Assembly (NCBI GenBank): GCA_016786595.1
Contig: JAEUWB010000026.1
Location: forward strand, 1 to 42,566
DNA length: 42,566 nt
Source: a bacterium
GTDB lineage: Bacteria; Bdellovibrionota_C; UBA2361; SZUA-149; JAEUWB01
Direction of reading: 5' to 3'
Part shown: piece by piece, positions 1-7,680 of the stretch
Position numbering within the stretch: position 1 is the first letter of the stretch
Layout of the letters: the number at the start of each line of letters is the position of its first letter
The notes under the pieces: model-generated
The model's database searches: none
What the model saw: only the letters and a program-made list of their open reading frames with translations
What the model was told of the DNA's origin: nothing
Translations under genes and position numbers: made by a program

Positions 1-50
1 TGACTAGCAATTCTCTTTGTCGCTTGCTAATAAATCAATTGAAAATTTCT

Positions 51-141
51 GGAGAGGTGGCAGAGTGGTTGATCGCTCCGGTCTTGAAAACCGGCGACCC
101 TTTAACGGGGTCCGGGGGTTCGAATCCCTCCCTCTCCGCCA
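51..141 (+). tRNA. tRNA-Ser (anticodon UGA)
   Basis: The acceptor arm GGAGAGG (51-57) pairs with CCTCTCC (131-137), followed by discriminator G138 and an encoded CCA (139-141). The anticodon stem CCGGT/ACCGG encloses the loop CTTGAAA, giving anticodon TGA at 85-87. A long variable arm (GACCC...GGGGTC) and the TTCGAAT T-loop are typical of class II serine tRNAs. It decodes UCA and related Ser codons. The seryl-tRNA synthetase gene lies about 5 kb away. Confidence 0.97.
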
Positions 142-224
142 GGAGTTTTACGCAGTAAAAGAAACACGAAGTGTTTCTGGTGGGATTCGAACAGCGCAGC
201 CGTAGGCGTAGCCAACAAACACAG

Positions 225-288
225 CGAATCCCTCCCTCTCCGTTCGGCAGGCTCACGGCGAGCCTGCCAGGAATTTTACGCAGTAAAA
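225..288 (+). repeat. Partial duplication of the tRNA-Ser 3' end and its trailer
   Basis: Positions 225-242 repeat the last 18 bases of the tRNA before CCA (121-138) exactly. Positions 267-288 repeat the tRNA CCA and the following trailer (139-160) with one mismatch. The copy is split by a 24-base insert (243-266) that helps form a hairpin. Both copies end in a small palindrome, TTTTAC-GCA-GTAAAA (146-160 and 274-288). Such tails can mark attachment sites of integrated elements or duplicated tRNA debris. No integrase is visible, so the origin is unresolved. Confidence 0.75.
246..268. repeat. 9-bp perfect inverted repeat (hairpin) inside the duplicated tRNA tail
   Basis: GGCAGGCTC (246-254) and GAGCCTGCC (260-268) form a perfect 9-bp stem with a 5-base loop. 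It resembles the dispersed GC-rich hairpins found between genes in many bacterial genomes. It may also help end transcripts from the tRNA or from the convergent lipoprotein gene, although no strong T-run follows directly. A second hairpin, GAAACAC-GAA-GTGTTTC, lies at 161-177. Confidence 0.7.
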
Positions 289-294
289 AGCAAC

Positions 295-921
295 TCAAGT
301 AACTTCACTTACCCACAACCAAATTTGTGGTACCAGTTTATCAACTGCCGTTTGGAACGCTTCTACAGCATACTTTGAAGACTTAGATTTAACCTCCTCT
401 TCTAAGTTAAACGACTTACTAGAAACGATTGAGTGCGTTTTTAAATTCACAAGCTGAGCGCGGACTTTCACTGAAATTTTCGAAGGACTAGTGTAAAGCA
501 AATGATGGAAGCGTTGTACTTCAAGCGCCAGCATATAATCTCCACGCGCTAAAACTGCTTCGGTCGTAATCGCCTTAACACGATTATTTTGTTCGAGGTA
601 ATTTGTAACAAGGCCAATCAGCTGCTTTGCTGGAGATTCAACCCAGCGCGCATATTGATAAGAACCTTCTTCCTGCTCGCTTTGTTGGGTTAAAATTTTC
701 TGCGAGCTCAAACTTGGGGACGTAGTTGCATCGCTAATAATTAAAATAATGTCATGTGCTTGGTTGGATTGAGATCGATCAGTCGTTTCTTTAATTGTTG
801 CCAGTCGATACAATCTTTCTTCATGTGTTTTTCCAAGTAACGAAGAACTGCATCCGCAAAAAATTATTAGGCAGCAAAAAATCAAACTAGTCTTGCTAAT
901 CAATGCTAGGGTGCTACGCAT
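295..921 (-). CDS. PqiC/YmbA-like ABC-transport auxiliary lipoprotein
   Basis: A 208-residue lipoprotein: a hydrophobic signal peptide ends in a lipobox-like Cys (FCGC, about residue 24), predicting an outer-membrane or periplasmic anchor. The body matches the ABC-type transport auxiliary lipoprotein pattern (PqiC/DUF330), including a [14 protein letters not shown] segment like the family's RW...P...L core. Family members partner MCE-domain lipid transporters, probably at the outer membrane. It is the last gene of the mla-type operon, 9 bases after the preceding reading frame. This operon thus uses a Pqi-type lipoprotein; no MlaA or MlaC is seen. The family call rests on motif resemblance and context. 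Confidence 0.75.
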   Translation of the reverse strand: MRSTLALISKTSLIFCCLIIFCGCSSSLLGKTHEERLYRLATIKETTDRSQSNQAHDIILIISDATTSPSLSSQKILTQQSEQEEGSYQYARWVESPAKQLIGLVTNYLEQNNRVKAITTEAVLARGDYMLALEVQRFHHLLYTSPSKISVKVRAQLVNLKTHSIVSSKSFNLEEEVKSKSSKYAVEAFQTAVDKLVPQIWLWVSEVT

Positions 922-930
922 AAGTTTAAA

Positions 931-1218
931 TTACTCTCCTGGTCCCAAGTTCCCACGGGCTGGCCCAACAATTACCGAGCGTGGATTTTCAAAGCGCTCA
1001 GCCGCAGTTGAAACTTTAGCAGCAGCAACTGCCAACTCTCGAGTGAGTCCTCCAAGTTGCAAGGACAACACATCTGTCAGCCGCGCTAAGGACTCGACTA
1101 ATCCAGCTGACTGATTAACGATGCGATCGAGTCCTTCAACAGCACTAGCAACTTTTGCGCCGTCAATTTTGGAAAAAGTCTTATTCAGTGAATGCGCCGC
1201 CTGCTCCGTTTTGCCCAA
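931..1218 (-). CDS. C-terminal tail of MlaD, separated by an in-frame stop
   Basis: This 95-residue frame continues MlaD in the same reading frame. Only the TAA at 1237-1239 and six sense codons (G S I I A L) separate the two parts. The content is what follows an MCE domain in long MlaD proteins: a helical, Ala/Leu/Ser-rich segment ending in ENPRSVIVGP...GPGE, like the usual C-terminal signature. The only start-like codon is TTG at 1218, without a well-placed Shine-Dalgarno. It could be a reinitiated small protein, a readthrough extension, or the dead 3' part of a disrupted gene. I favour an interrupted gene. Confidence 0.6.
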   Translation of the reverse strand: MGKTEQAAHSLNKTFSKIDGAKVASAVEGLDRIVNQSAGLVESLARLTDVLSLQLGGLTRELAVAAAKVSTAAERFENPRSVIVGPARGNLGPGE

Positions 1219-1236
1219 AAGCGCGATGATTGAGCC

Positions 1237-1809
1237 TTATTTCTTGTTTAGTGCTTCAGAAAATTCTTTAATATTTGCTAACGTAAGACGAATGGAATCA
1301 CGGTTCTCTTCGGATAAGACTTCAGAGACAAAACGTCGAAGATCTTTGACTAAATCAGGAATAGTATCGGCGATTTCATCTAACCCGGTGCGTCCTTCGG
1401 CAATGATTGGGTGGCGTTCGCCAGGAAGTCGCTCTGTTAAAATGGATGCGTCCTGCTTGGCGTTACGGATATCAATGTATGCCAGGCCGGTGAGAAAGTT
1501 ACGTCGGATCACGGCTTCTGCACCTTGCTTAATTGGAATACCTCGTAAAACTCGAACTAATACGCGCACGCGTTCGACGTCATTATCAAGAATTGAAAAA
1601 TCCTCAACACTGCCAACCTTAATTCCCTTCATGGTTAGATCGCTATTTTTCTGCAAACCATCTAAAGTCTGATTACGAAAATAGACCGTATAAAAATTAT
1701 ATTCAGATTCAGGCTTATTGGTACCTAACCAAAAACCAAAAGCAGTTAAAAATACGCTAAGAGTAATGACAACTGCTCCAATTAAAGTGTAACGTGCTTC
1801 TGCATCCAT
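1237..1809 (-). CDS. mlaD: MlaD-family MCE-domain lipid transport protein (truncated by in-frame stop)
   Basis: Binds phospholipid in the periplasm as the substrate-carrying part of an Mla/MCE ABC transporter. The 190-residue product has one N-terminal membrane helix (about residues 10-30), then the MCE domain (about 38-115) and the start of a helical region. It begins with ATG two bases after the mlaF stop. The length matches the short E. coli MlaD, so the MCE core could work alone. However, the next 100 codons in the same frame still encode a typical MlaD tail, so the TAA at 1237-1239 looks like a nonsense change in a gene of about 292 codons. Confidence 0.85.
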   Translation of the reverse strand: MDAEARYTLIGAVVITLSVFLTAFGFWLGTNKPESEYNFYTVYFRNQTLDGLQKNSDLTMKGIKVGSVEDFSILDNDVERVRVLVRVLRGIPIKQGAEAVIRRNFLTGLAYIDIRNAKQDASILTERLPGERHPIIAEGRTGLDEIADTIPDLVKDLRRFVSEVLSEENRDSIRLTLANIKEFSEALNKK

Positions 1810-1811
1810 AT

Positions 1812-2603
1812 TTAGCTTATTCTTTTAGCATGCTGCTCAATTTGCCGCGAAGAAAAATACTCTTGAATCCACGGGTGCCGATCCTGCATCACCGCCGAAA
1901 CTGAACCATCGGCAACAACGACTCCTTGATCTAACACAATTACGCGGTCCGAAATAGAAATAATTGAGTCGAGGTCGTGCGTTACAATCATCACCGTCAA
2001 GCCCAGTGAACGCGAAAGCGTATAAATTAATTTATCAAAGGCACGAGCATTAATCGGATCTAAGCCAGAAGTTGGTTCATCTAAGAAAAGAAACTCAGGT
2101 TCGAGCGCCAATGCGCGGGCAAGTGCAGCTCGCTTACGCATCCCTCCAGAAAGCTCACTTGGCATTTTGCTACCATCTGATGCTTTTAGCCCAGCAAGCT
2201 CAAGCCGCAGCAAAGCAATTTGCTCAGCGATATTTTGCTCAAGCGGAAATTGCTCCCAGAATGGGACCAGCACGTTTTGCAATACTGTCAGCCCTGAAAA
2301 TAGTGCTCCGTGTTGGAACAGGACTCCAAAGCGCCGCCTTAAAGCATCAACCTCATCTTCGCTAGCTTGATATACATCGACGTCAAATAGCCTAATTGAT
2401 CCGGATGTTGGCTTGTGTAACCCAATAATTTCTCTTAATAAGGTAGACTTACCACAGCCACTTCCCCCAATTAATGAAACGATCGATCCGCGCTGGACTG
2501 CAAATGAAATGCCACGATGGACTTGAGTTTCTCCAAAATTAGTGTGAACCTCATCTACCGTTAAAACAACTTCCTGCTGAGTTGATAATCCAATCTTTGT
2601 CAT
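1812..2603 (-). CDS. mlaF: MlaF, ATP-binding subunit of the phospholipid ABC transporter
   Basis: A 263-residue ABC ATPase that powers lipid movement by the MlaE permease. All the elements are present: Walker A GGSGCGKST (46-54), Q-loop Gln97, signature LSGGM (151-155), Walker B FLFLDE (171-176) and switch His199. FQHGALFS after the Q-loop is typical of the MlaF/Ttg2A group. The gene sits 4 bases after mlaE and 2 before mlaD, so the subunits should be made together. ATG start. Confidence 0.93.
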   Translation of the reverse strand: MTKIGLSTQQEVVLTVDEVHTNFGETQVHRGISFAVQRGSIVSLIGGSGCGKSTLLREIIGLHKPTSGSIRLFDVDVYQASEDEVDALRRRFGVLFQHGALFSGLTVLQNVLVPFWEQFPLEQNIAEQIALLRLELAGLKASDGSKMPSELSGGMRKRAALARALALEPEFLFLDEPTSGLDPINARAFDKLIYTLSRSLGLTVMIVTHDLDSIISISDRVIVLDQGVVVADGSVSAVMQDRHPWIQEYFSSRQIEQHAKRIS

Positions 2604-2607
2604 TAAC

Positions 2608-3702
2608 TTAGATTCCTAACTCAACAAAAACTACGGCAAATAGTGCATCAAGTAGAATCACAGCCATCAAGCTTTCAACCACAGTTGCTGTCGTATTTAT
2701 CCCTACACTCTGCGCATTGCCTTCGACCATCAATCCGCGGCGACAGGCAATTAAAGCAATAAATGCTGCAAAGACTGGGGCCTTGAAAATTCCCACCAAA
2801 AAAGATCTAATCGGCAAGCGCACTTGCAGCCGATCAACGAATGTATATGGAGAAATGCCGAGCTTTGCTTCGGATACGGCAATACCTCCAATCAAGCCGA
2901 CAATATCGCCAATGAAAACAAGTAGCGGCAGACTAATCATTAGGGCAAAGAGTCGTGGAAAAATCAAAACCCGAAAGGGAGACAAGCCAAGTGTGCGCAT
3001 TGCATCAATTTCTTCATTAAGCTTCATTGTGCCAATCTGCGCGGTAAATGCTGAGCCTGAACGCCCTGCAACAATAATTGCAACAAGCACAGGTGAAAGT
3101 TCACGACAGAGTGAAATTGCAACCCCATCGACAATAAAAATGTTTGCTCCGTATCTTTCAATCTGTCCAGCAAATAAATAAGCAATCACCACCCCAATCA
3201 GTAGCATCATTAAAGCTACAATTGGCAACGCCCGCACACAGACATGTTCGAGCTGAACAAATAACTCTTTATAACGAAAGCGCAATGGCGTAAGACCAGT
3301 GCGCACAAAATTAACAACTGTTTCTCCAAAGAAAGCAAGGAACCGCTGAGTGTCCGCAGCAAGGTCTTCGGCTGCTTTACCCAAACGACCAAGAAAGCGC
3401 CTTTCTTCACCAAGCTTGGAGCGATCATCTCGCTTTTCTGCGGCTGCAACTAGCTCAATTAAGGCTCTGCTACTTGCTGTGAAGTTCTTCAGCTCGGCAT
3501 CAGGGAAGTGTCGTCTGAGGAGCAACGCTCCTGCAGTATCAAGAGTTTCTAAGTTTTGAGCATCAATCAGGACAGAGCTTAGCTTGGTACCTTTTAATGT
3601 TTGAGTTAGTGCTGCTGCATTCTTTAAATTCCATGCACCGTGGAGATGAACCACTTGCTGATTAAGGTCAGTAGTTTGAGAAAAAAATTCGTTACTGTTC
3701 AC
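2608..3702 (-). CDS. mlaE: MlaE-family permease with N-terminal STAS (MlaB-like) domain
   Basis: Inner-membrane permease of the lipid ABC transporter, 364 residues. Residues 1 to about 100 look like a STAS domain (the role of separate MlaB in E. coli), including an IDAQNLETLDTAGALLL-type strand-helix. Residues about 130-364 are the MlaE core with several hydrophobic helices and the conserved segment GRSGSAFTAQIGTMKLNEEI. The start is GTG at 3702, overlapping the end of the upstream small gene by 11 bases, which suggests translational coupling. STAS-MlaE fusions are common outside the gamma-proteobacteria. Confidence 0.92.
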   Translation of the reverse strand: MNSNEFFSQTTDLNQQVVHLHGAWNLKNAAALTQTLKGTKLSSVLIDAQNLETLDTAGALLLRRHFPDAELKNFTASSRALIELVAAAEKRDDRSKLGEERRFLGRLGKAAEDLAADTQRFLAFFGETVVNFVRTGLTPLRFRYKELFVQLEHVCVRALPIVALMMLLIGVVIAYLFAGQIERYGANIFIVDGVAISLCRELSPVLVAIIVAGRSGSAFTAQIGTMKLNEEIDAMRTLGLSPFRVLIFPRLFALMISLPLLVFIGDIVGLIGGIAVSEAKLGISPYTFVDRLQVRLPIRSFLVGIFKAPVFAAFIALIACRRGLMVEGNAQSVGINTTATVVESLMAVILLDALFAVVFVELGI

Positions 3703-3994
3703 TATTTTTTTTGAGGCTCGTTGTTTGCTTCATCTCACGATTGTTTTTTACCTCAGTAATGGAAGGGCGCGCTAGGGCTGAGAATTTATCGGCGCTTATT
3801 TTCTGAAATGACGCTTGTTTAGTATCTAATACTTTACAACTCACATTTTTCGTCTGTACCGGGTTTTCAGTTAAAATTGGCGGCGCTTTTGCTAATTCCT
3901 TAACGTCTACACTCGCGCATGACCAGATTTCAGCCCGTGTCGATGAGGGAAATATCGAATAAAATGCGATAATTAATAACAATTTATAATTCAT
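3692..3994 (-). CDS. Small predicted secreted protein at the head of the mla operon
   Basis: A 100-residue product with an N-terminal signal peptide (about residues 1-21, cleavage after TRA). The mature part is short, polar and has two Cys residues (CASV and CKVL). I do not recognise a family. ATG start with a GGTGG sequence about 9 bases upstream. Its end overlaps the mlaE start by 11 bases, so it is probably the first gene of the lipid-transport operon. It is too small and unlike MlaC to be called that. Confidence 0.5.
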   Translation of the reverse strand: MNYKLLLIIAFYSIFPSSTRAEIWSCASVDVKELAKAPPILTENPVQTKNVSCKVLDTKQASFQKISADKFSALARPSITEVKNNREMKQTTSLKKNSEQ

Positions 3995-4079
3995 AGTAGA
4001 CCACCGTGTTTTTAAGTAAAGAATATGCTAATCTATGTTCTCGATACTATATTCGGCCAAAATGGATTGATTGTTGCGT

Positions 4080-4262
4080 ATGGGTGTTAGCCAAAAAGAG
4101 CTCGAGGAGCTCGAAAGACAAGATACAGACAAGCCCACGCTCTGGGCCTTTTTTCTTTATGAATTTTTTAAATGGAGCGGTTTTATTCTGACACTCCTGA
4201 TCGTGATTAGTTTAATTTACTCTTTCTGCAAAAAATTTTGGGGCCTAATTTTTGGCGGATAG
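4080..4262 (+). CDS. Small single-pass membrane protein, unknown
   Basis: A possible 60-residue protein from the ATG at 4080 (a TTG at 4071 is in frame). It has a charged N-terminal stretch and one strong membrane helix (about residues 33-53). Its 3' end overlaps the convergent ctaA gene by 18 bases. The Shine-Dalgarno is weak, so expression is uncertain, but the clear helix in a gap between divergent genes makes it more than a random frame. No family recognised. Confidence 0.35.
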   Translation: MGVSQKELEELERQDTDKPTLWAFFLYEFFKWSGFILTLLIVISLIYSFCKKFWGLIFGG

Positions 4263-5216
4263 CACCTGGTCCAAGGGTAAATTACGTTCCAGTCGAAGAC
4301 GTTTTTCTTCGATCATCAAAATAATTAATGCAATCCAAGACAAATTTGCTAACAGTAAATGTAGCATTTTCATCCACGTTGGTGACAATAAAAGCAATGT
4401 GGTCAATCCAAAAACTATATTTCCAGAAATAAAAAACCACGCTCGGCCTCGTATCCGCGGCGAGATATTCTGATCGAGATATTTTATCCACGACCTGACT
4501 AAGCCCCAAACAATCAAGGCCAGCACCGGGTGTAAGATTCTGACACGCACGAGCACGTGGCTAGTTGTGTCAAAATCTGCCATAATTCCTGACAGTAGTG
4601 ACGAGCTAGGAAAGAGTGTACTGGCCAATGCGGCCCATGAACCTGTCACAGCTAATAAAACAAATCCAACAATAGAACTCTTTGCCTTCCCCGCTGGAAG
4701 TAATTCGGAAATGTGATTGAATTTAGTACTAAGCTTACTTAACTTGGCAATACTGGTAAGCACGGCAAGTAAAACTAAAGTATTTGTAAGATGTAGACCA
4801 ATGACTATCACTCTACGTAGCGAGGCATCATCAGCAACGAGACGGGCCAGTACAAGTTGTGCCCCTAAAAATCCCTCTAAAACTGTAAAGCACAGACAAC
4901 ACAAAGCTAATTTGCGGATAATATTTTTTGCTGGGAATAGCTTGAAGGCAAAAAAAACTAAGCAGATTACGCCAACACCAAAAAGGCCAGATTTGATACG
5001 ATGTCCAAACTCAATCCAAGTTTTAAGTGTCTCTCGTAACTCTTGATATGGAATCAACTCTCCATGGCAAAGTGGCCAATGCTCGCCACAACCATCTCCC
5101 GAACCAGAAATTCTAACAAATGCCCCCCAAAGAATTACAATTACGGCATAAGCGGTCAGTGACCATGCAAAGATTGAAAATTGGGCAACTGATTTATTAC
5201 TGGACGGCTCTTCCAC
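4245..5216 (-). CDS. ctaA: Heme A synthase (CtaA/Cox15 family)
   Basis: Converts heme O to heme A for aa3-type cytochrome oxidases, in the inner membrane. The 323-residue protein has about eight hydrophobic helices. Family marks are GCGEHWPLCHGELIP after helix 1, then EFGHRIKSG, HLTNTL, ILHPVLA and MLHLLLA, which supply the heme-ligand and catalytic His residues. The two Cys residues in the first loop match the bacterial CtaA cysteine pair. GTG start at 5216. It lies 46 bases after serS on the same strand and implies aerobic respiration. Confidence 0.85.
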   Translation of the reverse strand: MEEPSSNKSVAQFSIFAWSLTAYAVIVILWGAFVRISGSGDGCGEHWPLCHGELIPYQELRETLKTWIEFGHRIKSGLFGVGVICLVFFAFKLFPAKNIIRKLALCCLCFTVLEGFLGAQLVLARLVADDASLRRVIVIGLHLTNTLVLLAVLTSIAKLSKLSTKFNHISELLPAGKAKSSIVGFVLLAVTGSWAALASTLFPSSSLLSGIMADFDTTSHVLVRVRILHPVLALIVWGLVRSWIKYLDQNISPRIRGRAWFFISGNIVFGLTTLLLLSPTWMKMLHLLLANLSWIALIILMIEEKRLRLERNLPLDQVLSAKN

Positions 5217-5262
5217 TGAATATTTCTTAACCTAAAATTGTGCGTCCGCTTTAGAGCTAGCT

Positions 5263-6552
5263 CTAAAGCGCTGGGGCTATTCTTTCCTGTCCGCCAAGAT
5301 AAGGACGCAAGACTTCCGGAATTATAACTGAGCCATCTGCTTGCTGGTAATTTTCAAGAATGGCAAGAAATGTACGGCCCACTGCCAGCCCCGAGCCATT
5401 TAACATATGCACAAACTTTGGTTTTCCGCCGGCCTTTGGTCGATAACGAGTTTTAGTTCTGCGACCTTGAAAATCGCAAGTGTTTGAGCAGCTACTGATT
5501 TCACGATATTCGCCACCATTTTGTCCTGGAAGCCAAACCTCAAGATCGTAAGTCTTAGCTGCACAAAAGCCCATATCGCCCGTGCAAAGCAGTACACGTC
5601 GATAGGCCAGACCTAATGCTTCGAGAATACCTTCAGCATTGCGTGTCATTTTTTCATGCTCATCCCAAGATGTCTCTTGGTTTGTGATTTTTACAAGTTC
5701 AACTTTTTGAAATTGGTGTAAACGAATTAGACCGCGCACATCACGACCATAACTGCCTGCTTCACCGCGAAAACATGGAGTATATGAAGTGTAATAAATG
5801 GGTAGTAGATCTTCTTCTAGAATTTTCTCGCGATGCATGTTGCACAGTGGAACCTCTGCTGTCGGTATTAAATAAAGCGTTCGTTCCGTAGAATTTGTCT
5901 TAAAGAGATCAGCTTCAAACTTCGGCAGTTGTCCAGAGCCTGTCATCGTATCGGCAGTAACTAAAAACGGCGGAATTATTTCCTCATATCCATTCTGTCG
6001 GTGCTGATCGAGCATAAAGGCAATTAATGCGCGTTCCAATCGAGCGCCGTCTCCGCGATAAAGCGAGAACCGTGCCCCGGATAAAAGCGCAGCACTCTCA
6101 AAATCCAGAATTCCAAGCGCTTCACCAATTTCCCAGTGTGCTTTAGCGGAAAATGAAAATGTCGGTTTAGTGCCCCACTCTTTTACTACGACATTCTCTT
6201 CTGAACTTTTCCCCTGTGGGACACTTTGATCAGGGAGATTAGGAATTCGTAATTGTAAATCTTCAAATTGTGCTTCAATTTCGGAAAGTGCGGCAGCTAG
6301 TTCTTTTTCGCGATCGCCTGAATTTTTAAGGCTAGACAAGAGTGCGCTTACATCTCTGCCTTCTTTCTTGGCTTTGGCAATTTCAGGGCCTAAAGAGTTT
6401 TTGTTAGCGCGAATACTTTCAAGTTCAACGATAATTTCCTTACGTCTGCTATCGAGATTAGGAAATGAATCCAAATCCTCCGGGATCGTCCGCGTTACTA
6501 ATTTATTTTTAGTTCCAGCAAAATCTTCGCGCAATAATTCTAGGTCAATCAT
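5263..6552 (-). CDS. serS: Seryl-tRNA synthetase
   Basis: Class II synthetase that charges tRNA-Ser and tRNA-Sec. Length (429 residues) is normal. The N-terminal coiled-coil tRNA-binding arm spans about residues 30-105. The catalytic domain shows motif 2 (FRGEAGSYGRDVRGLIRLHQF) and motif 3 (GSGLAVGRTFLAILENYQ), plus the TAEVPL signature. ATG start preceded by a good GAGGAA site. It follows yraN by 42 bases in the rnhB-yraN-serS-ctaA run. Confidence 0.97.
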   Translation of the reverse strand: MIDLELLREDFAGTKNKLVTRTIPEDLDSFPNLDSRRKEIIVELESIRANKNSLGPEIAKAKKEGRDVSALLSSLKNSGDREKELAAALSEIEAQFEDLQLRIPNLPDQSVPQGKSSEENVVVKEWGTKPTFSFSAKAHWEIGEALGILDFESAALLSGARFSLYRGDGARLERALIAFMLDQHRQNGYEEIIPPFLVTADTMTGSGQLPKFEADLFKTNSTERTLYLIPTAEVPLCNMHREKILEEDLLPIYYTSYTPCFRGEAGSYGRDVRGLIRLHQFQKVELVKITNQETSWDEHEKMTRNAEGILEALGLAYRRVLLCTGDMGFCAAKTYDLEVWLPGQNGGEYREISSCSNTCDFQGRRTKTRYRPKAGGKPKFVHMLNGSGLAVGRTFLAILENYQQADGSVIIPEVLRPYLGGQERIAPAL

Positions 6553-6594
6553 AATTCCTCAAGCTCAGGACCATTTTCAATGGAGCAAAATATC

Positions 6595-6978
6595 TTACAC
6601 CTGGGCTTTAAGATGTTCAATAGAAACTACTTTTTTCAAAGTAGGGTCAAGAATTACCCCAATCACATCAATGCGACGGGATTTCGCAGAGCGTGCACGC
6701 GGGGTTAAGAGTTCGAAAATTTGCGAGAGTCTACGGAGTTTTTTCTGCTTAGTGGCAGTAATGTTTTCAAATAAAAGCTGCTTAGCTACGAACCCAGGGT
6801 AACGTGTTTTCACTTCTACGTAGACAAGTTCCGATTGATCGAGCGCGATGATATCAATTTCACCTGCGCGGCAGCGCCAATTCTTAAACCAAATCTTATA
6901 ACCTTGGCGCAGTAGATAAAGCTCTGCCGCCCTCTCGCCGAGTACCCCAAGCTCCTTGTTTCCGTGAGACAATTGCAC
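6595..6978 (-). CDS. yraN: YraN (UPF0102) family nuclease-like protein
   Basis: Member of the UPF0102 family with a restriction-endonuclease-like fold; cellular role not firmly known. The conserved block runs LGERAAELYLLRQGYKI, then GEIDIIA and VEVKTRY, which supply the putative catalytic Asp/Glu-Lys residues. The open frame extends to 7095, but the upstream part lies inside rnhB. GTG at 6978 leaves about ten residues before the conserved block, as in relatives; ATG at 7047 is the alternative. Either start overlaps rnhB by more than 80 bases. Confidence 0.82.
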   Translation of the reverse strand: MQLSHGNKELGVLGERAAELYLLRQGYKIWFKNWRCRAGEIDIIALDQSELVYVEVKTRYPGFVAKQLLFENITATKQKKLRRLSQIFELLTPRARSAKSRRIDVIGVILDPTLKKVVSIEHLKAQV

Positions 6979-7564
6979 GGATGAAGGACTGCCGGTGAAT
7001 CGTGCAAGGACCGAATTCTTCAATCCGTTGACAGTGTAGTGCAGTGCCATAGCCTTTATGCTTTTCAAATTCATACGCAGGATAACGTTCAGCAAATTTA
7101 CTCATCAAACGATCTCGCGTAACTTTTGCAAGAATCGAGGCAGCTGAAATAGCTGCAATCTGATCGTCCCCTTTTATTATCGGCTCTCCCAGGTATGATG
7201 TTGCCTGCTCAGGTAAGAAAAAATGGTTTCCATCAACTAAAAAATAGAGATTTACGTCGCGCAGGTGCTGGCTGAGCTTCTGAGCACAAAGCAACATCGC
7301 CAGCTTTGTTGCTTGTAAAATATTAAGCTTGTCGATGCGACGCGCTCCGATTGAAACAATTGTGTAGGCTAAAGCCGAATTCACTATTTCCGAGTAAAGT
7401 AATTCGCGTTTCTTTGGCGTAATTTTTTTTGAATCACGTAGCTCGTGATTGAGATAAGCCTTTGGAAGCACTACGGCAGCTGCCGTAACGGGGCCTGCCA
7501 GTGGGCCGCGACCTGCTTCATCTATTCCAGCAATCAAAAACGGCTTTGTCAGGTTTAAACACAT
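6896..7564 (-). CDS. rnhB: Ribonuclease HII
   Basis: Removes ribonucleotides and RNA primers from RNA-DNA hybrids. The catalytic acidic residues are visible: GIDEAGRGPLAGPV (Asp and Glu near residues 14-15), LVDGNHF, and KGDDQIAAISAASILAKVTRD. ATG start. After the usual end of the family (IHRQSF) the protein has about 28 extra residues rich in Arg and Gly, encoded in DNA that also encodes the start of yraN. This tail is probably non-essential. Confidence 0.94.
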   Translation of the reverse strand: MCLNLTKPFLIAGIDEAGRGPLAGPVTAAAVVLPKAYLNHELRDSKKITPKKRELLYSEIVNSALAYTIVSIGARRIDKLNILQATKLAMLLCAQKLSQHLRDVNLYFLVDGNHFFLPEQATSYLGEPIIKGDDQIAAISAASILAKVTRDRLMSKFAERYPAYEFEKHKGYGTALHCQRIEEFGPCTIHRQSFIRAIVSRKQGAWGTRREGGRALSTAPRL

Positions 7565-7628
7565 GCTTTTTCTTTAATTTTAACAAACAGCCCAGTTTCC
7601 TTGCTGAACTAGATCATAGTTTAGAAAA

Positions 7629-7656
7629 TTGTTATCAAAGCTGCACTACATATTCT
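7629..7656 (+). promoter_or_regulatory. Candidate sigma-70 promoter for gatCAB
   Basis: TTGTTA (7629-7634) and TATTCT (7651-7656) are separated by 16 bases, about 25 bases before the GTG start of gatC. A GAGG ribosome site follows at about 7671-7674. It sits in the 116-base gap between the divergent rnhB and gatC genes. Confidence 0.4.
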
Positions 7657-7680
7657 TTTATTTTTTAATGCGAGGTCAAA

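Noticed and set aside
180-193. A second, minus-strand tRNA
   Set aside because: Only a T-arm-like fragment is present; no acceptor, anticodon or D arm.
35-298. Minus-strand frame of 87 codons across the tRNA
   Set aside because: It overlaps the tRNA-Ser and its duplicated tail and has no protein resemblance.
1237-1239. A recoded stop (alternative genetic code)
   Set aside because: TAA, TAG and TGA all end well-supported genes in the window, so a changed code is unlikely.
1121-1672. 183-codon plus-strand frame
   Set aside because: Antisense to mlaD; composition looks like a shadow and no family is recognised.
2717-3181. 154-codon plus-strand frame
   Set aside because: Antisense to the well-supported MlaE gene; its sequence is a low-complexity shadow.
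4006-4191. 61-codon plus-strand frame before ctaA
   Set aside because: It overlaps the better candidate in another frame (4080-4262), which has a clear membrane helix.
51-6552. Functional link between tRNA-Ser and nearby serS
   Set aside because: They are on opposite strands and about 5 kb apart with unrelated genes between; closeness is likely chance.
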